From Clostridia bacterium (GTDB lineage: Bacteria; Bacillota; Clostridia; Oscillospirales; Acutalibacteraceae): a stretch of 7,229 bases of DNA. The notes below the pieces were generated by a model that worked only from the letters and a program-made list of their open reading frames with translations, had not been told where the DNA came from and made no database searches. The DNA is taken from assembly GCA_017425745.1 (NCBI GenBank), contig JAFOXT010000317.1, positions 1 to 7,229 on the forward strand. Direction: 5' to 3'. The position numbers and the translations under genes are program-made. Below are positions 1-7,055 of the stretch, in pieces; position 1 is the first letter of the stretch; each line of letters starts with the position of its first letter.

Positions 1-720
1 CTTGCAGCAGGTGGTCAGGGTATGATTACTGTTGCAGCTGCTTGCGGTGTTGCAGGTATTATTGCAGGTGTTATCGGTGTAACAGGTCTTGCTTATACAC
101 TCTTCAACACAATTGTTACTCTTGCAGGTAACCAGATTATTGTTGCACTCTTCCTTACAATGCTTTGCTGTATCGTTCTCGGTATGGGTGTTCCCACAAC
201 AGCAAACTACTGCATTATGGCAGCTACATGTGCTCCCATTCTTGTTACAATGGGCGTTCCGATGGTCGCAGCTCACTTCTTCGTATTCTACTTCGGTATC
301 GTTGCCGACCTTACACCTCCCGTTGCTCTTGCAGCCTATGCAGGTGCGGCAATCGCCCAGGCTAATCCCATGAAGACAGCGTTCACTGCAACAAAGCTTG
401 CAATCGGTGCATTTATTGTACCTTATGTATTTGCACTTAATCCAGCAATGCTCTTTATTGACACAAACGGAGTATGGGAAGTAATTCTTATCTGCATAAC
501 CTCATTTGCAGGTATCTTCGGTGTATCAGCTGCCCTTGAAGGATATTTCCTTTGCAATATGTCCTGGTATGAAAGAATTATCAGTGCAGCCGGCGGACTT
601 CTTCTTATCTATCCCGGTGTTACAACCGACGTAATCGGTCTTGGCCTTGTGGCAGTTGCACTTGTTATTCAGTTTATCAAGAAAAAGAGTCACAAAAAAG
701 CAAGTCCTCTTGCAGCTTAA
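1..720 (+). CDS. TRAP transporter fused permease (DctQ/DctM, 12-TM type), C-terminal part
   Basis: Partial gene: the frame is open from base 1, so the first in-frame ATG at 22 is internal and the true start lies upstream. The 239 visible residues are almost entirely hydrophobic helices. Diagnostic DctM-family segments are GMGVPTTANY (residues 61-70 of the fragment) and the VADLTPPVALAAYAGAAIA stretch (about 101-119). After these comes a tail (about 150-239) with two more hydrophobic segments and a basic KKKSHKK end. That tail resembles the extra C-terminal region (DUF3394-like) of fused 4TM/12TM permeases that usually work with TAXI-type binding proteins. Such permeases sit in the cytoplasmic membrane and import organic acids or related solutes using an ion gradient with an extracytoplasmic binding protein. 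The substrate cannot be told from this fragment, and the binding protein would be expected upstream, outside the window. The gene ends in a strong terminator, so it is probably last in its operon. Confidence 0.9.
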   Translation, partial: LAAGGQGMITVAAACGVAGIIAGVIGVTGLAYTLFNTIVTLAGNQIIVALFLTMLCCIVLGMGVPTTANYCIMAATCAPILVTMGVPMVAAHFFVFYFGIVADLTPPVALAAYAGAAIAQANPMKTAFTATKLAIGAFIVPYVFALNPAMLFIDTNGVWEVILICITSFAGIFGVSAALEGYFLCNMSWYERIISAAGGLLLIYPGVTTDVIGLGLVAVALVIQFIKKKSHKKASPLAA

Positions 721-735
721 CAAAACAATTAAGAT

Positions 736-765
736 GCCCGTATTGAAAAAATACGGGCTTTTTTT
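736..765 (+). terminator. Rho-independent terminator after the TRAP permease
   Basis: A perfect 9-bp stem (gcccgtatt at 736-744 with aatacgggc at 750-758) closes a 5-base loop. It is followed at once by seven T, then a C and another T run. It begins 16 bases after the permease stop codon. This is a textbook intrinsic terminator and separates the permease from the next gene. Confidence 0.93.
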
Positions 766-776
766 CTTTTTTATTG

Positions 777-805
777 TTGACTTTTTAACTTGTTAGTGAT
801 AATCT
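777..805 (+). promoter_or_regulatory. Possible sigma-A promoter for the metallophosphoesterase gene
   Basis: TTGACT at 777-782 matches the -35 consensus at five of six bases. Two overlapping -10 candidates follow. GATAAT at 798-803 matches at five of six bases but with a short 15-bp spacer. TAATCT at 800-805 has a 17-bp spacer and an extended TG, but matches at only three of six bases. A promoter is expected here because a strong terminator lies just upstream. Which -10 is used is not resolved. Confidence 0.45.
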
Positions 806-830
806 TAGATAGGTTTAAAATAATTATAAT

Positions 831-835
831 GGAGG
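831..835 (+). promoter_or_regulatory. Ribosome binding site GGAGG that sets the start at 844
   Basis: GGAGG sits 8 bases before the ATG at 844. Alternative in-frame starts at 790 and 829 have no such site, and the ATG at 829 overlaps this one. The site therefore fixes the start of the phosphoesterase at 844. Confidence 0.85.
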
Positions 836-843
836 AAAAACCA

Positions 844-1827
844 ATGGTTCTCAGAACAATTTTTCAGCACATCTTTTACAAACTTTTTCTTGCAATAATG
901 TCTATCGTTTTTGCAATTAATCCTTATGTTGGCCCCTCAACAGAAGCACCAATTACTGTAAGCAACCCTGATGATGTAAAAGCAACAATGGCTCTTGTTG
1001 CTGACCCTCAGGTTTCAAACTATATGTTTGACAGATACCCTGTTTTCAAGGCAGCTGCAGAAGATCTTCAGAATGCAGAAGCAAAGTTTGATGCTCTTAT
1101 CGGTGTAGGTGATATTGCAGAAAACGGTCTTTCAGTTGAATATCAGCTTGTATATGACGGTATCGGCGGTCTTGATACAAGATACATAATGGCTGTTGGT
1201 AACCATGACATCAGACTTCGTATTTATGAACAGAGCAAAAACACATTCTCACACTTTGTAAACACTCTTAACGGTGACGATTCATTTGACTCATTCTCAT
1301 ATGCTGAGAGAGTTAATGGCTACAAGGTTATCGTTCTCGGTTCAGATAAGTCAGTATTTGAAGAATCATATCTCAGCGATGCTCAGCTTGAATGGCTCGA
1401 CAGTGAGCTTAAGGCTGAAAAGGGCAAGCCTGTATTTGTGATTCTTCATCAGCCTCTCAAGAACACACATAATATCGAAGAAGCGTGGAACAGCCCCTTT
1501 GAAGGTGCAGGTTCAGTAGGCGATCAAAGCATTGCACTCAAGGCAATTATGTCAAAGTATCAGAATGTATTCTTTATTACAGGTCATCTTCATTCAGGCT
1601 TCGGTCCCGACAGCTATAACAATGTTGACGGCATTCACTCAATCAACCTTCCCTCATTCTCAGTAAAAAATGCAACCGGTACATATAACAATCCCGGCAC
1701 AGGCTATATTCTTGAAATTTACGAAGATGAGGTTATCTTCAGAGCAAGAGATTATGCCAAGGGTGTATGGGTTGCTGAAGAAACAGGCGACAGCAGCTAC
1801 GACCTTGTTATTCCTGTTGTGAAATAA
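844..1827 (+). CDS. Secreted or membrane-tethered calcineurin-like metallophosphoesterase
   Basis: A 327-residue protein with all the metal-site motifs of the calcineurin-like phosphoesterase superfamily in order: ADPQ (D54, Q56), GVGDIAEN (D90, N94), AVGNHD (N120, H121, D122), ILHQP (H202) and TGHLH (H248, H250). The first motif is DxQ rather than the usual DxH, a variant known in ADPRibase-Mn and CPPED1-type branches. Residues about 11-29 form a hydrophobic segment after a basic start, so the enzyme is probably exported or anchored outside the membrane; VFA at 22-24 is a possible signal peptidase site. The family hydrolyses phosphomono- or diesters with two metal ions, but the substrate cannot be inferred. 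The gene has its own likely promoter and a hairpin after it, so it looks monocistronic. The start at 844 is chosen for the GGAGG site 8 bases upstream; the frame extends back to 790 without support. Confidence 0.88.
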   Translation: MVLRTIFQHIFYKLFLAIMSIVFAINPYVGPSTEAPITVSNPDDVKATMALVADPQVSNYMFDRYPVFKAAAEDLQNAEAKFDALIGVGDIAENGLSVEYQLVYDGIGGLDTRYIMAVGNHDIRLRIYEQSKNTFSHFVNTLNGDDSFDSFSYAERVNGYKVIVLGSDKSVFEESYLSDAQLEWLDSELKAEKGKPVFVILHQPLKNTHNIEEAWNSPFEGAGSVGDQSIALKAIMSKYQNVFFITGHLHSGFGPDSYNNVDGIHSINLPSFSVKNATGTYNNPGTGYILEIYEDEVIFRARDYAKGVWVAEETGDSSYDLVIPVVK

Positions 1828-1839
1828 TAGAATTCTTAT

Positions 1840-1872
1840 GACCGTTCAGTGAAAAGCTGAGCGGTCTTTATC
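1840..1872 (+). terminator. Weak hairpin terminator after the phosphoesterase
   Basis: A 10-bp stem with one G-U pair (gaccgttcag at 1840-1849 with ctgagcggtc at 1857-1866) closes a 7-base loop. It is followed by an imperfect T-rich run (tttatctt) that runs into the next promoter's -35 box. The stem is good but the U-tract is interrupted, so some read-through into the fucosidase gene is likely. Confidence 0.65.
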
Positions 1873-1901
1873 TTGACAAAACAAAAGCCACATAGTAAAA
1901 T
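1873..1901 (+). promoter_or_regulatory. Near-consensus sigma-A promoter for the fucosidase operon
   Basis: A perfect TTGACA -35 box at 1873-1878 and TAAAAT (five of six) at 1896-1901 are separated by the ideal 17 bp. Transcription would start near 1908, only a few bases before the ribosome binding site, giving a very short leader. No operator or catabolite-response palindrome is evident around it. It abuts the preceding terminator. Confidence 0.7.
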
Positions 1902-1910
1902 TACATAAAA

Positions 1911-1922
1911 AGGAGAAAGAGG
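1911..1922 (+). promoter_or_regulatory. Double ribosome binding site leaving two possible fucosidase starts
   Basis: AGGAG at 1911-1915 lies 6 bases before a GTG at 1922. A second site, GAGG at 1919-1922, lies 8 bases before the ATG at 1931. Both starts are in frame and differ by three residues, so the sequence alone does not decide between them. Confidence 0.6.
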
Positions 1923-3403
1923 TGTGCGAAATGACGCATAAAGAATATCTGAGCCTTATTGATGAAGTGATTGAAAAAGGCAGATATAAAGCTGATTGGG
2001 AAAGTCTTTCCGGACACAAAACACCCGATTGGTATTATAAAGGAAAGCTTGGCATTTTCATCCATTGGGGAATTTACAGTGTGCCCGCAGCCTTTAATGA
2101 ATGGTATCCCAGAGGTATGTACATAGAGGGTACAGATGAATATAAATATCACATTGAACACTTCGGCAACCACAAGAATTTCGGTTATAAGGATTTTATT
2201 CCTGATTTCAAGGCAGAAAAATTCAATGCTGAAGAATGGATAAGTCTTTTTAAAGAAGCAGGTGCAACCTATGTTACCCCCGTAGCAGAGCATCACGACG
2301 GCTTTGCAATGTATGACACAGCATTTAACCGTTGGAATGCAAAGGAGATGGGTCCTTGCCGTGATGTTTTAGGTGAGCTTAAGGCGGCTTGTGAAAATCA
2401 AGGCCTTACCTTCTGTGCTTCGAACCACAGAGCAGAGCACTACTTCTTCCTCAATGGCGGAAGAAAGTTTGACAGTGACGTAAATGATGAGGAATACCGA
2501 GACTTTTACGGCCCTGCAGTGGCTTCAGATGAGCTTCTTCACGGTATGGGAGAATCAACAGAATCCGTTGACGGTGAAGAGCCTACTCAGGAGTGGCTTG
2601 AGGACTGGCTTGTAAGACTTTGCGAAATGGTTGATAATTATAAGCCTCTTATTGTTTACTTCGACTGGTGGATTCAGAACAAGGGCTTCAAGCCCTACCT
2701 GAAAAAGTTTGCGGCATATTACTATAACAGAGCTCTTGAATGGGGCAAGGAAGTAACAATTAACTATAAGCACAATGCGTTCCCCCTTGGTGTTGCAACC
2801 CTTGATATTGAAAAGGGTGCACTTGCAGGCGTTTCACCTTTCCCGTGGCAGACCGATACAAATATAGGCAAACGCTCATGGGGCTACCGCAAGGACAATG
2901 AGTTCAAGAGTCCCTATGAGGTGGTTACAACTCTGATTGACGTTGTCAGCAAAAACGGTATGCTTCTTCTCAATATCGGGCCCAAGCCTGACGGTACAAT
3001 CACCGAGGAAGAAACAGCTGTGCTCAGAAAAATGGGTGAGTGGCTTAAAATAAACGGCGAGGGCATTTACAGCACAATACCGTGGCTTAAGTTTATGGAG
3101 GGCGAAGCGAAAACAAAGGAAGGTGCCTTCAGTGAGGGTGAGGTTCCCTATACAGATAAGGACTTCAGATTTACCTATAAGGACAGCACCGTCTATGCCT
3201 TCTGGATGAAGCCTTCAGACAGTGACAGTGTTACAATAAAGTCGCTTAAAGCTGGCTTCAGAGGTATTCTTGTTAAGAAAATTACAGTTCTCGGAAGTGA
3301 TGATGAGCTCTCCTTCAAAGCTGACGGTGAGGGCTTACACATTGAACTTAAAGAAAAAGCAGAGAGCGAGCTTCCTCTTTGCTTCAAGGTTGAATTACTT
3401 TAA
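1922..3403 (+). CDS. GH29 alpha-L-fucosidase, no signal peptide
   Basis: A 493-residue protein (490 if translation starts at the ATG at 1931) with the conserved GH29 blocks. These are GIFIHWGIYSVPAAFNEWYP (about 44-63), the EHHDGFAMYD active-site block (123-132), VYFDWW (245-250) and LLLNIGPKPDGTI (348-360). D248 of the FDWW block is the likely catalytic nucleophile by position. The acid/base residue varies in GH29 and I cannot assign it. The catalytic barrel fills about residues 20-385 and a C-terminal beta domain about 390-493. The family releases alpha-linked L-fucose from oligosaccharides. There is no signal peptide, so the enzyme probably acts inside the cell on imported fucosylated sugars. 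A near-consensus promoter lies just upstream, and the next gene begins 28 bases after the stop with no terminator between, so the two are probably co-transcribed. Length and motif order suggest an intact enzyme. Confidence 0.93.
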   Translation: MCEMTHKEYLSLIDEVIEKGRYKADWESLSGHKTPDWYYKGKLGIFIHWGIYSVPAAFNEWYPRGMYIEGTDEYKYHIEHFGNHKNFGYKDFIPDFKAEKFNAEEWISLFKEAGATYVTPVAEHHDGFAMYDTAFNRWNAKEMGPCRDVLGELKAACENQGLTFCASNHRAEHYFFLNGGRKFDSDVNDEEYRDFYGPAVASDELLHGMGESTESVDGEEPTQEWLEDWLVRLCEMVDNYKPLIVYFDWWIQNKGFKPYLKKFAAYYYNRALEWGKEVTINYKHNAFPLGVATLDIEKGALAGVSPFPWQTDTNIGKRSWGYRKDNEFKSPYEVVTTLIDVVSKNGMLLLNIGPKPDGTITEEETAVLRKMGEWLKINGEGIYSTIPWLKFMEGEAKTKEGAFSEGEVPYTDKDFRFTYKDSTVYAFWMKPSDSDSVTIKSLKAGFRGILVKKITVLGSDDELSFKADGEGLHIELKEKAESELPLCFKVELL

Positions 3404-3418
3404 AAAAGAAGTACAAAT

Positions 3419-3425
3419 AGGAGGG
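3419..3425 (+). promoter_or_regulatory. Strong ribosome binding site AGGAGGG that sets the start at 3432
   Basis: AGGAGGG lies 6 bases before the ATG at 3432, which opens directly into a classical signal peptide. The reading frame is open upstream to 3270, inside the fucosidase gene, but that extension would bury the signal peptide and is rejected. Confidence 0.93.
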
Positions 3426-3431
3426 TGTAAA

Positions 3432-6400
3432 ATGAAAAAAACAGTTATTCGTTTATTATCAGTGATTCTTTCTATAATTATTGTTTCAGGGGTGATGCCT
3501 GTAAGTGTTTTTGCTCAGCCTGAAAGTAATGTAGCAGAGGTGTGGGTTAACGGAGAAATGAAAAAGGCTTCTTCCGATTCCTTTGAAGAAATCTGGAAAG
3601 AGGCAGTTTCACTGGCTTCAAAAAGAACTGATAATAACGAAAAGGCCGATGTTATTTTTAAGCTTTTAGCTGACTGGACTGCCGATAACGGTAGCTTCGG
3701 TAATGGTAGCGGCTTTAAAAACGGAGCAATTTCTGTTACAAAAGATAAGATAATCACAATTGACCTTAACGGTTTTGCAATTGACCGTAATCTCAGCGAA
3801 AAACAGATGGCCACAAGAAACGGTATGGTTATCTATATGGAAAACGGCTCTTCACTTACAGTTAAGGACAGTAATGCTGCGAGTGTACATATGGGAAGCA
3901 TTACTGACGGAGTATGGTACAAGGATGATAACGGCACTGTTCAAATCAATGGCGGTATCATTACGGGCGGTTATAACCTTTCAGACGGCGGCGCAGTTTA
4001 TATGGAAGAGAAAACCAGCCTTGTTTTAGAGGGCGGTAAAATTATAGGTAACAAAGCCAATGACGGCGGCGGTGTTCAGATTGAAGGCGGTACAACGAAG
4101 CTTCAGATGAGCGAAAAAGCAGAAATTTTATATAACCGTGCTGAAGGCGGAATCTACGGCGGCGGAGGTATCTGCACAGACGGTACGGGTGTAACAATTG
4201 CAGGCGGTAATGTTAAAAATAACACTGCGAAGTATGGCGGCGGTATTTACTGCTATAAGGACGATGTAAGCATTATCGGTGTTAACATTGAAAACAACAC
4301 TGCAACAGCAGACGGCGGCGGTATTTATCCTCAGGAGCCGGGTGTATCAGTAAGCAGCAGCACAATCAAAGGTAACTCTGCAAAGGGTAACGGCGGCGGT
4401 ATTTTTGTTTATAATACCGGCACATCAGTAAGCGACAGTGTGATTGAAAACAACTCAGCAAACAGTAACGGCGACGGCATTTTTGTTTCAAAGGATTGCG
4501 ATATTTCAATTTCAGGAAAAATGCTTATAAAAAATAATGGCAACGAGAATCTTTATCTTGCAGACAATAATGAGCTTGTTGCCGGTTCAATGAGCAGAGG
4601 TACAGAGGTTTATATCAGCCTTGCAGGAAATATGGAAAACTGCACAGGTGCTGAGATGCCCTTTGTTTCTGCAGCTGCTGACACTCGTCCTGAATATTTC
4701 TTCAGTGATGAAGAGGGTTATTACGTTGCCCGTCAGAATGACCCGTCAAAGACAAACTACCGTTATCTTTATATGGAAAAAGGCACCCGTCCTGAAACAG
4801 AAGCAAAGGTTATTACCTCTTCTTCGGTTAACACAGCTTACGGTACTTATGAGGGTGACAACGGCACATACGGTCTTTATAAAGGTAATTTTGAATATGC
4901 GTCGGTGCTTGATTCAGTAAACAACTACGCGCCTACATTCTATTACTCAGACGGTTATTTTGACTCAGACCCGAAGAAATATAACAGCCATCTTGCAACA
5001 ATGTCACTCGGCCTTGCTATGTCGGCTTTTGTTAAGAACACAGAAAATGAAGATAAATATTTCAATCAGTTTGCTCATGTTAAACAGCTTATGTCTGATA
5101 TAGGTTGTGCTGACGAAGATATTTATGTTAATGATGACTATCTCAACAAGCCTGCTTTCTTCGGAAAGAATGCTGACAGACTCAGCACAATCGGTGTTGC
5201 AATCGGTAGCAAGAAGCTTAAAATTGCAGATACGGAATACACACTTATTCCTGTTGCTGTCCGTGGTGCAGGTTATGAAATTGAATGGGCAAGTAACGGC
5301 ACTTTAGGTGCTTCAGGCGAATCTCAGGGCTTCAGTGATGCAGCAAATCAGGCGTTTAATCTTATTGAAAAATATATTGAAGACTATGGTCTTCAGCAGG
5401 CTGTACAGAACGGTACTGCAAAATTCTGGCTTGTAGGTTATTCACGTGCAAGCGTAACAGCGAATATTGCTGCAAAGCGTCTTGTTGATAAATACGGTCA
5501 GAATAATGATATCTACGGCTACTGCTTTGAAGTGCCTCAGGGCGGCAGTGATGAAGCGGTTCTAAAGGAAGAATGGACCGACAACGGTGAATATCACAGC
5601 ATTCACAACATTATAAATAAGGCTGACTTTGTAACAATGCTTATGCCCACAGAAATGGGACTTAAGCGTTACGGTGTTGACCATTATGTTCCGGGTAATC
5701 CCGAGGTTTTTGATACACCGAAAGCTGAAACAAAAGCATATAACGGCGGAAATGTAACAACAGCTTATGACAATTCATACGAGGGCTATGAGGTTTCTCA
5801 TAAAACAGACAGCCTTTATTTCAGACAGCGTGAGCTGATGCTGAAGCAGCTTCAGGCAGTTAACCCTGACCTTCAGTTTGAAGATTATTTCCATAAAGCA
5901 ACCATCAACTACGTAGGCTATGTTGTCGGCACAAAGGACCTTATAGGTGAGGTGAGTGATGACGGACTTACACCTGACGAATTTGTCCTCGATTTTTACG
6001 GCAAGCTTATGGAGTGGGCTCTTTGCAATGACGAAATTAAAAATTACCGTGAATATTTTGCAACCTACAAGCCCTGGTCAGCAGACTCATGGGGTGCTGA
6101 TAAGCCTGCAGATTTAGGTTATTTTGCAACAGAAATGACTGTTGAAGATGCAGTGGGAACTTTAATCAAGCTTATTTTCGGCAAGTCATCAGAGGATGCA
6201 GATGCTATTATTGATATCCTTCTTTCAAGTGCATTAGGTATCAGTGCAGTTGATTTCAGCGGAAACATCAGCCTTCTTGAAATCTACCTTTCATATATCC
6301 GTGAGTGGCAGAACAAAACACGACCCGAAAAGGTTGAAATGGGTAACAAGCTTATTGAAGCTGTGCTTAAGGAACGCTATCCCGGTGCAGAAACAATTTA

Positions 6401-7007
6401 TGATTATCTTACAGAGGACGAAGCAAAAGAAGTGATTTCTGCTCTTCCTGTAATTATCGATCTTCTTCTCACCTTTGTCGGCAAGGACTACAATACAGGT
6501 ACACTTGATGACAGTCAGGTAATGCTCGGCACCTTTGCTTACAATATGAGTACACTTATTTCAGCTCACTATCCTGAAATCAATCTTGCTTGGCTTCGCA
6601 GCTACGACAGTAACTTTGCCGAAGATAAGGATGCGTTTATTATTGAGGCAACAGAAGCTGCAGCTCCCACAGGTACACTTTATACAGATGACGGTGTGCT
6701 CACTCTTTCAGCGACACCCGGCAGCGCAATTTATTACTCTGTTGATAACGGTGCTACATGGAGCTATTACAGAAAAGCTCTGGCAATTGATAAGGGTGTT
6801 TCATCGGTTAAGGCATATTCGATGCAGTACGGTGTAAAGAGTGCAGAAGCCATAGTTAACGCTGAGGTACGACCCGAACCTGAAAAGCCCTTTGTTCCGT
6901 CAATAAGCTTTGATGTTAAGGGCATTGCAATAATTCTTATAGGTGCAGTAGTTGTTGCTGCCGCAATTGTAGGTGTAGTTGTGCTAATTAAAAAACGCAA
7001 AAAATAA
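3432..7007 (+). CDS. Large surface-anchored protein: beta-helix + class-3-lipase-like hydrolase + CHB_HEX-like domain + TM anchor
   Basis: A 1191-residue exported protein. Residues 1-28 are a signal peptide (basic MKK, hydrophobic core, cleavage after VFA). Residues about 100-400 form a right-handed parallel beta-helix, with GGGI(Y/F)...I.NN(T/S)A coils at 186-370. Residues about 500-1065 look like a Clostridia-type class 3 lipase/alpha-beta hydrolase. They contain an entry block with HLATMSLGLAMSAF, the nucleophile elbow GYSRA with S671 (GxSxA), FEVPQGG at 699-705, NKADFV with D732, DHYVPG with H751, a long helical region, and SAHYPEINLAW with H1046. S671 and D732 are likely catalytic; the histidine is H751 or H1046. 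Residues about 1075-1147 resemble a chitobiase/hexosaminidase C-terminal beta domain (ATPGSAIYYSVDNGATW). Residues 1164-1186 are a membrane helix followed by KKRKK, so the protein is held in the membrane facing outward. The substrate is unknown: an ester or lipid, or a polysaccharide ester if the helix binds glycans. Probably co-transcribed with the fucosidase. Confidence 0.85.
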   Translation: MKKTVIRLLSVILSIIIVSGVMPVSVFAQPESNVAEVWVNGEMKKASSDSFEEIWKEAVSLASKRTDNNEKADVIFKLLADWTADNGSFGNGSGFKNGAISVTKDKIITIDLNGFAIDRNLSEKQMATRNGMVIYMENGSSLTVKDSNAASVHMGSITDGVWYKDDNGTVQINGGIITGGYNLSDGGAVYMEEKTSLVLEGGKIIGNKANDGGGVQIEGGTTKLQMSEKAEILYNRAEGGIYGGGGICTDGTGVTIAGGNVKNNTAKYGGGIYCYKDDVSIIGVNIENNTATADGGGIYPQEPGVSVSSSTIKGNSAKGNGGGIFVYNTGTSVSDSVIENNSANSNGDGIFVSKDCDISISGKMLIKNNGNENLYLADNNELVAGSMSRGTEVYISLAGNMENCTGAEMPFVSAAADTRPEYFFSDEEGYYVARQNDPSKTNYRYLYMEKGTRPETEAKVITSSSVNTAYGTYEGDNGTYGLYKGNFEYASVLDSVNNYAPTFYYSDGYFDSDPKKYNSHLATMSLGLAMSAFVKNTENEDKYFNQFAHVKQLMSDIGCADEDIYVNDDYLNKPAFFGKNADRLSTIGVAIGSKKLKIADTEYTLIPVAVRGAGYEIEWASNGTLGASGESQGFSDAANQAFNLIEKYIEDYGLQQAVQNGTAKFWLVGYSRASVTANIAAKRLVDKYGQNNDIYGYCFEVPQGGSDEAVLKEEWTDNGEYHSIHNIINKADFVTMLMPTEMGLKRYGVDHYVPGNPEVFDTPKAETKAYNGGNVTTAYDNSYEGYEVSHKTDSLYFRQRELMLKQLQAVNPDLQFEDYFHKATINYVGYVVGTKDLIGEVSDDGLTPDEFVLDFYGKLMEWALCNDEIKNYREYFATYKPWSADSWGADKPADLGYFATEMTVEDAVGTLIKLIFGKSSEDADAIIDILLSSALGISAVDFSGNISLLEIYLSYIREWQNKTRPEKVEMGNKLIEAVLKERYPGAETIYDYLTEDEAKEVISALPVIIDLLLTFVGKDYNTGTLDDSQVMLGTFAYNMSTLISAHYPEINLAWLRSYDSNFAEDKDAFIIEATEAAAPTGTLYTDDGVLTLSATPGSAIYYSVDNGATWSYYRKALAIDKGVSSVKAYSMQYGVKSAEAIVNAEVRPEPEKPFVPSISFDVKGIAIILIGAVVVAAAIVGVVVLIKKRKK
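3987..4547 (+). repeat. In-gene tandem repeat encoding seven beta-helix coils
   Basis: Seven imperfect coding repeats begin at 3987, 4065, 4161, 4236, 4314, 4392 and 4470, each opening with a GGC-GGC(-GGT)-ATT-like block that encodes GG(G/A)(I/V). The last four are spaced exactly 78 bases (26 codons) apart; earlier spacings are 78, 96 and 75. Conservation is strongest in the glycine block and in the AAC/AAT-rich NN(T/S)A segment. This is protein-level coil repetition, not a mobile or CRISPR repeat. Confidence 0.85.
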
Positions 7008-7019
7008 AACCATAAAGCG

Positions 7020-7051
7020 AATCCCACCGATTTTTACTCGGTGGGATTTTT
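7020..7051 (+). terminator. Intrinsic terminator between convergent genes, possibly bidirectional
   Basis: An 11-bp perfect stem (7020-7030 with 7038-7048, core tcccaccga/tcggtggga) closes a 7-base loop, with a T run at 7047-7051. It begins 12 bases after the surface-protein stop and ends 7 bases from the stop codon of the minus-strand gene. On the minus strand the hairpin is followed only by a broken T-rich stretch, so termination in that direction would be weaker. Confidence 0.88.
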
Positions 7052-7055
7052 GTGC

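Noticed and set aside
22..720. Full-length small membrane protein starting at the ATG at 22
   Set aside because: The frame is open to base 1, no ribosome binding site precedes 22, and the sequence is the internal and C-terminal part of a TRAP permease.
825..830. Perfect TATAAT as a -10 box
   Set aside because: Transcription would start inside or after the ribosome binding site of the gene at 844, and no -35 box lies at the right distance.
790..843. Earlier start for the phosphoesterase at 790
   Set aside because: No ribosome binding site lies before it; the extension overlaps the promoter region, while GGAGG correctly spaces the ATG at 844.
1901..2296. Antisense reading frame of 131 codons opposite the fucosidase
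   Set aside because: It lies over conserved GH29 codons, has no recognisable domain, and is explained by the base composition of the real gene. The same applies to the antisense frames at 526-723, 2555-2773, 3193-3387, 3515-3814 and 6767-7027.
3270..3431. Upstream extension of the large surface protein into the fucosidase gene
   Set aside because: The extension is a shadow of fucosidase coding sequence; the AGGAGGG site and signal peptide both place the start at 3432.
3987..4547. CRISPR-like or mobile repeat array
   Set aside because: The repeats are imperfect, in frame, directly adjoining and encode beta-helix coils; there are no constant repeats with variable spacers, no terminal inverted repeats and no transposase.
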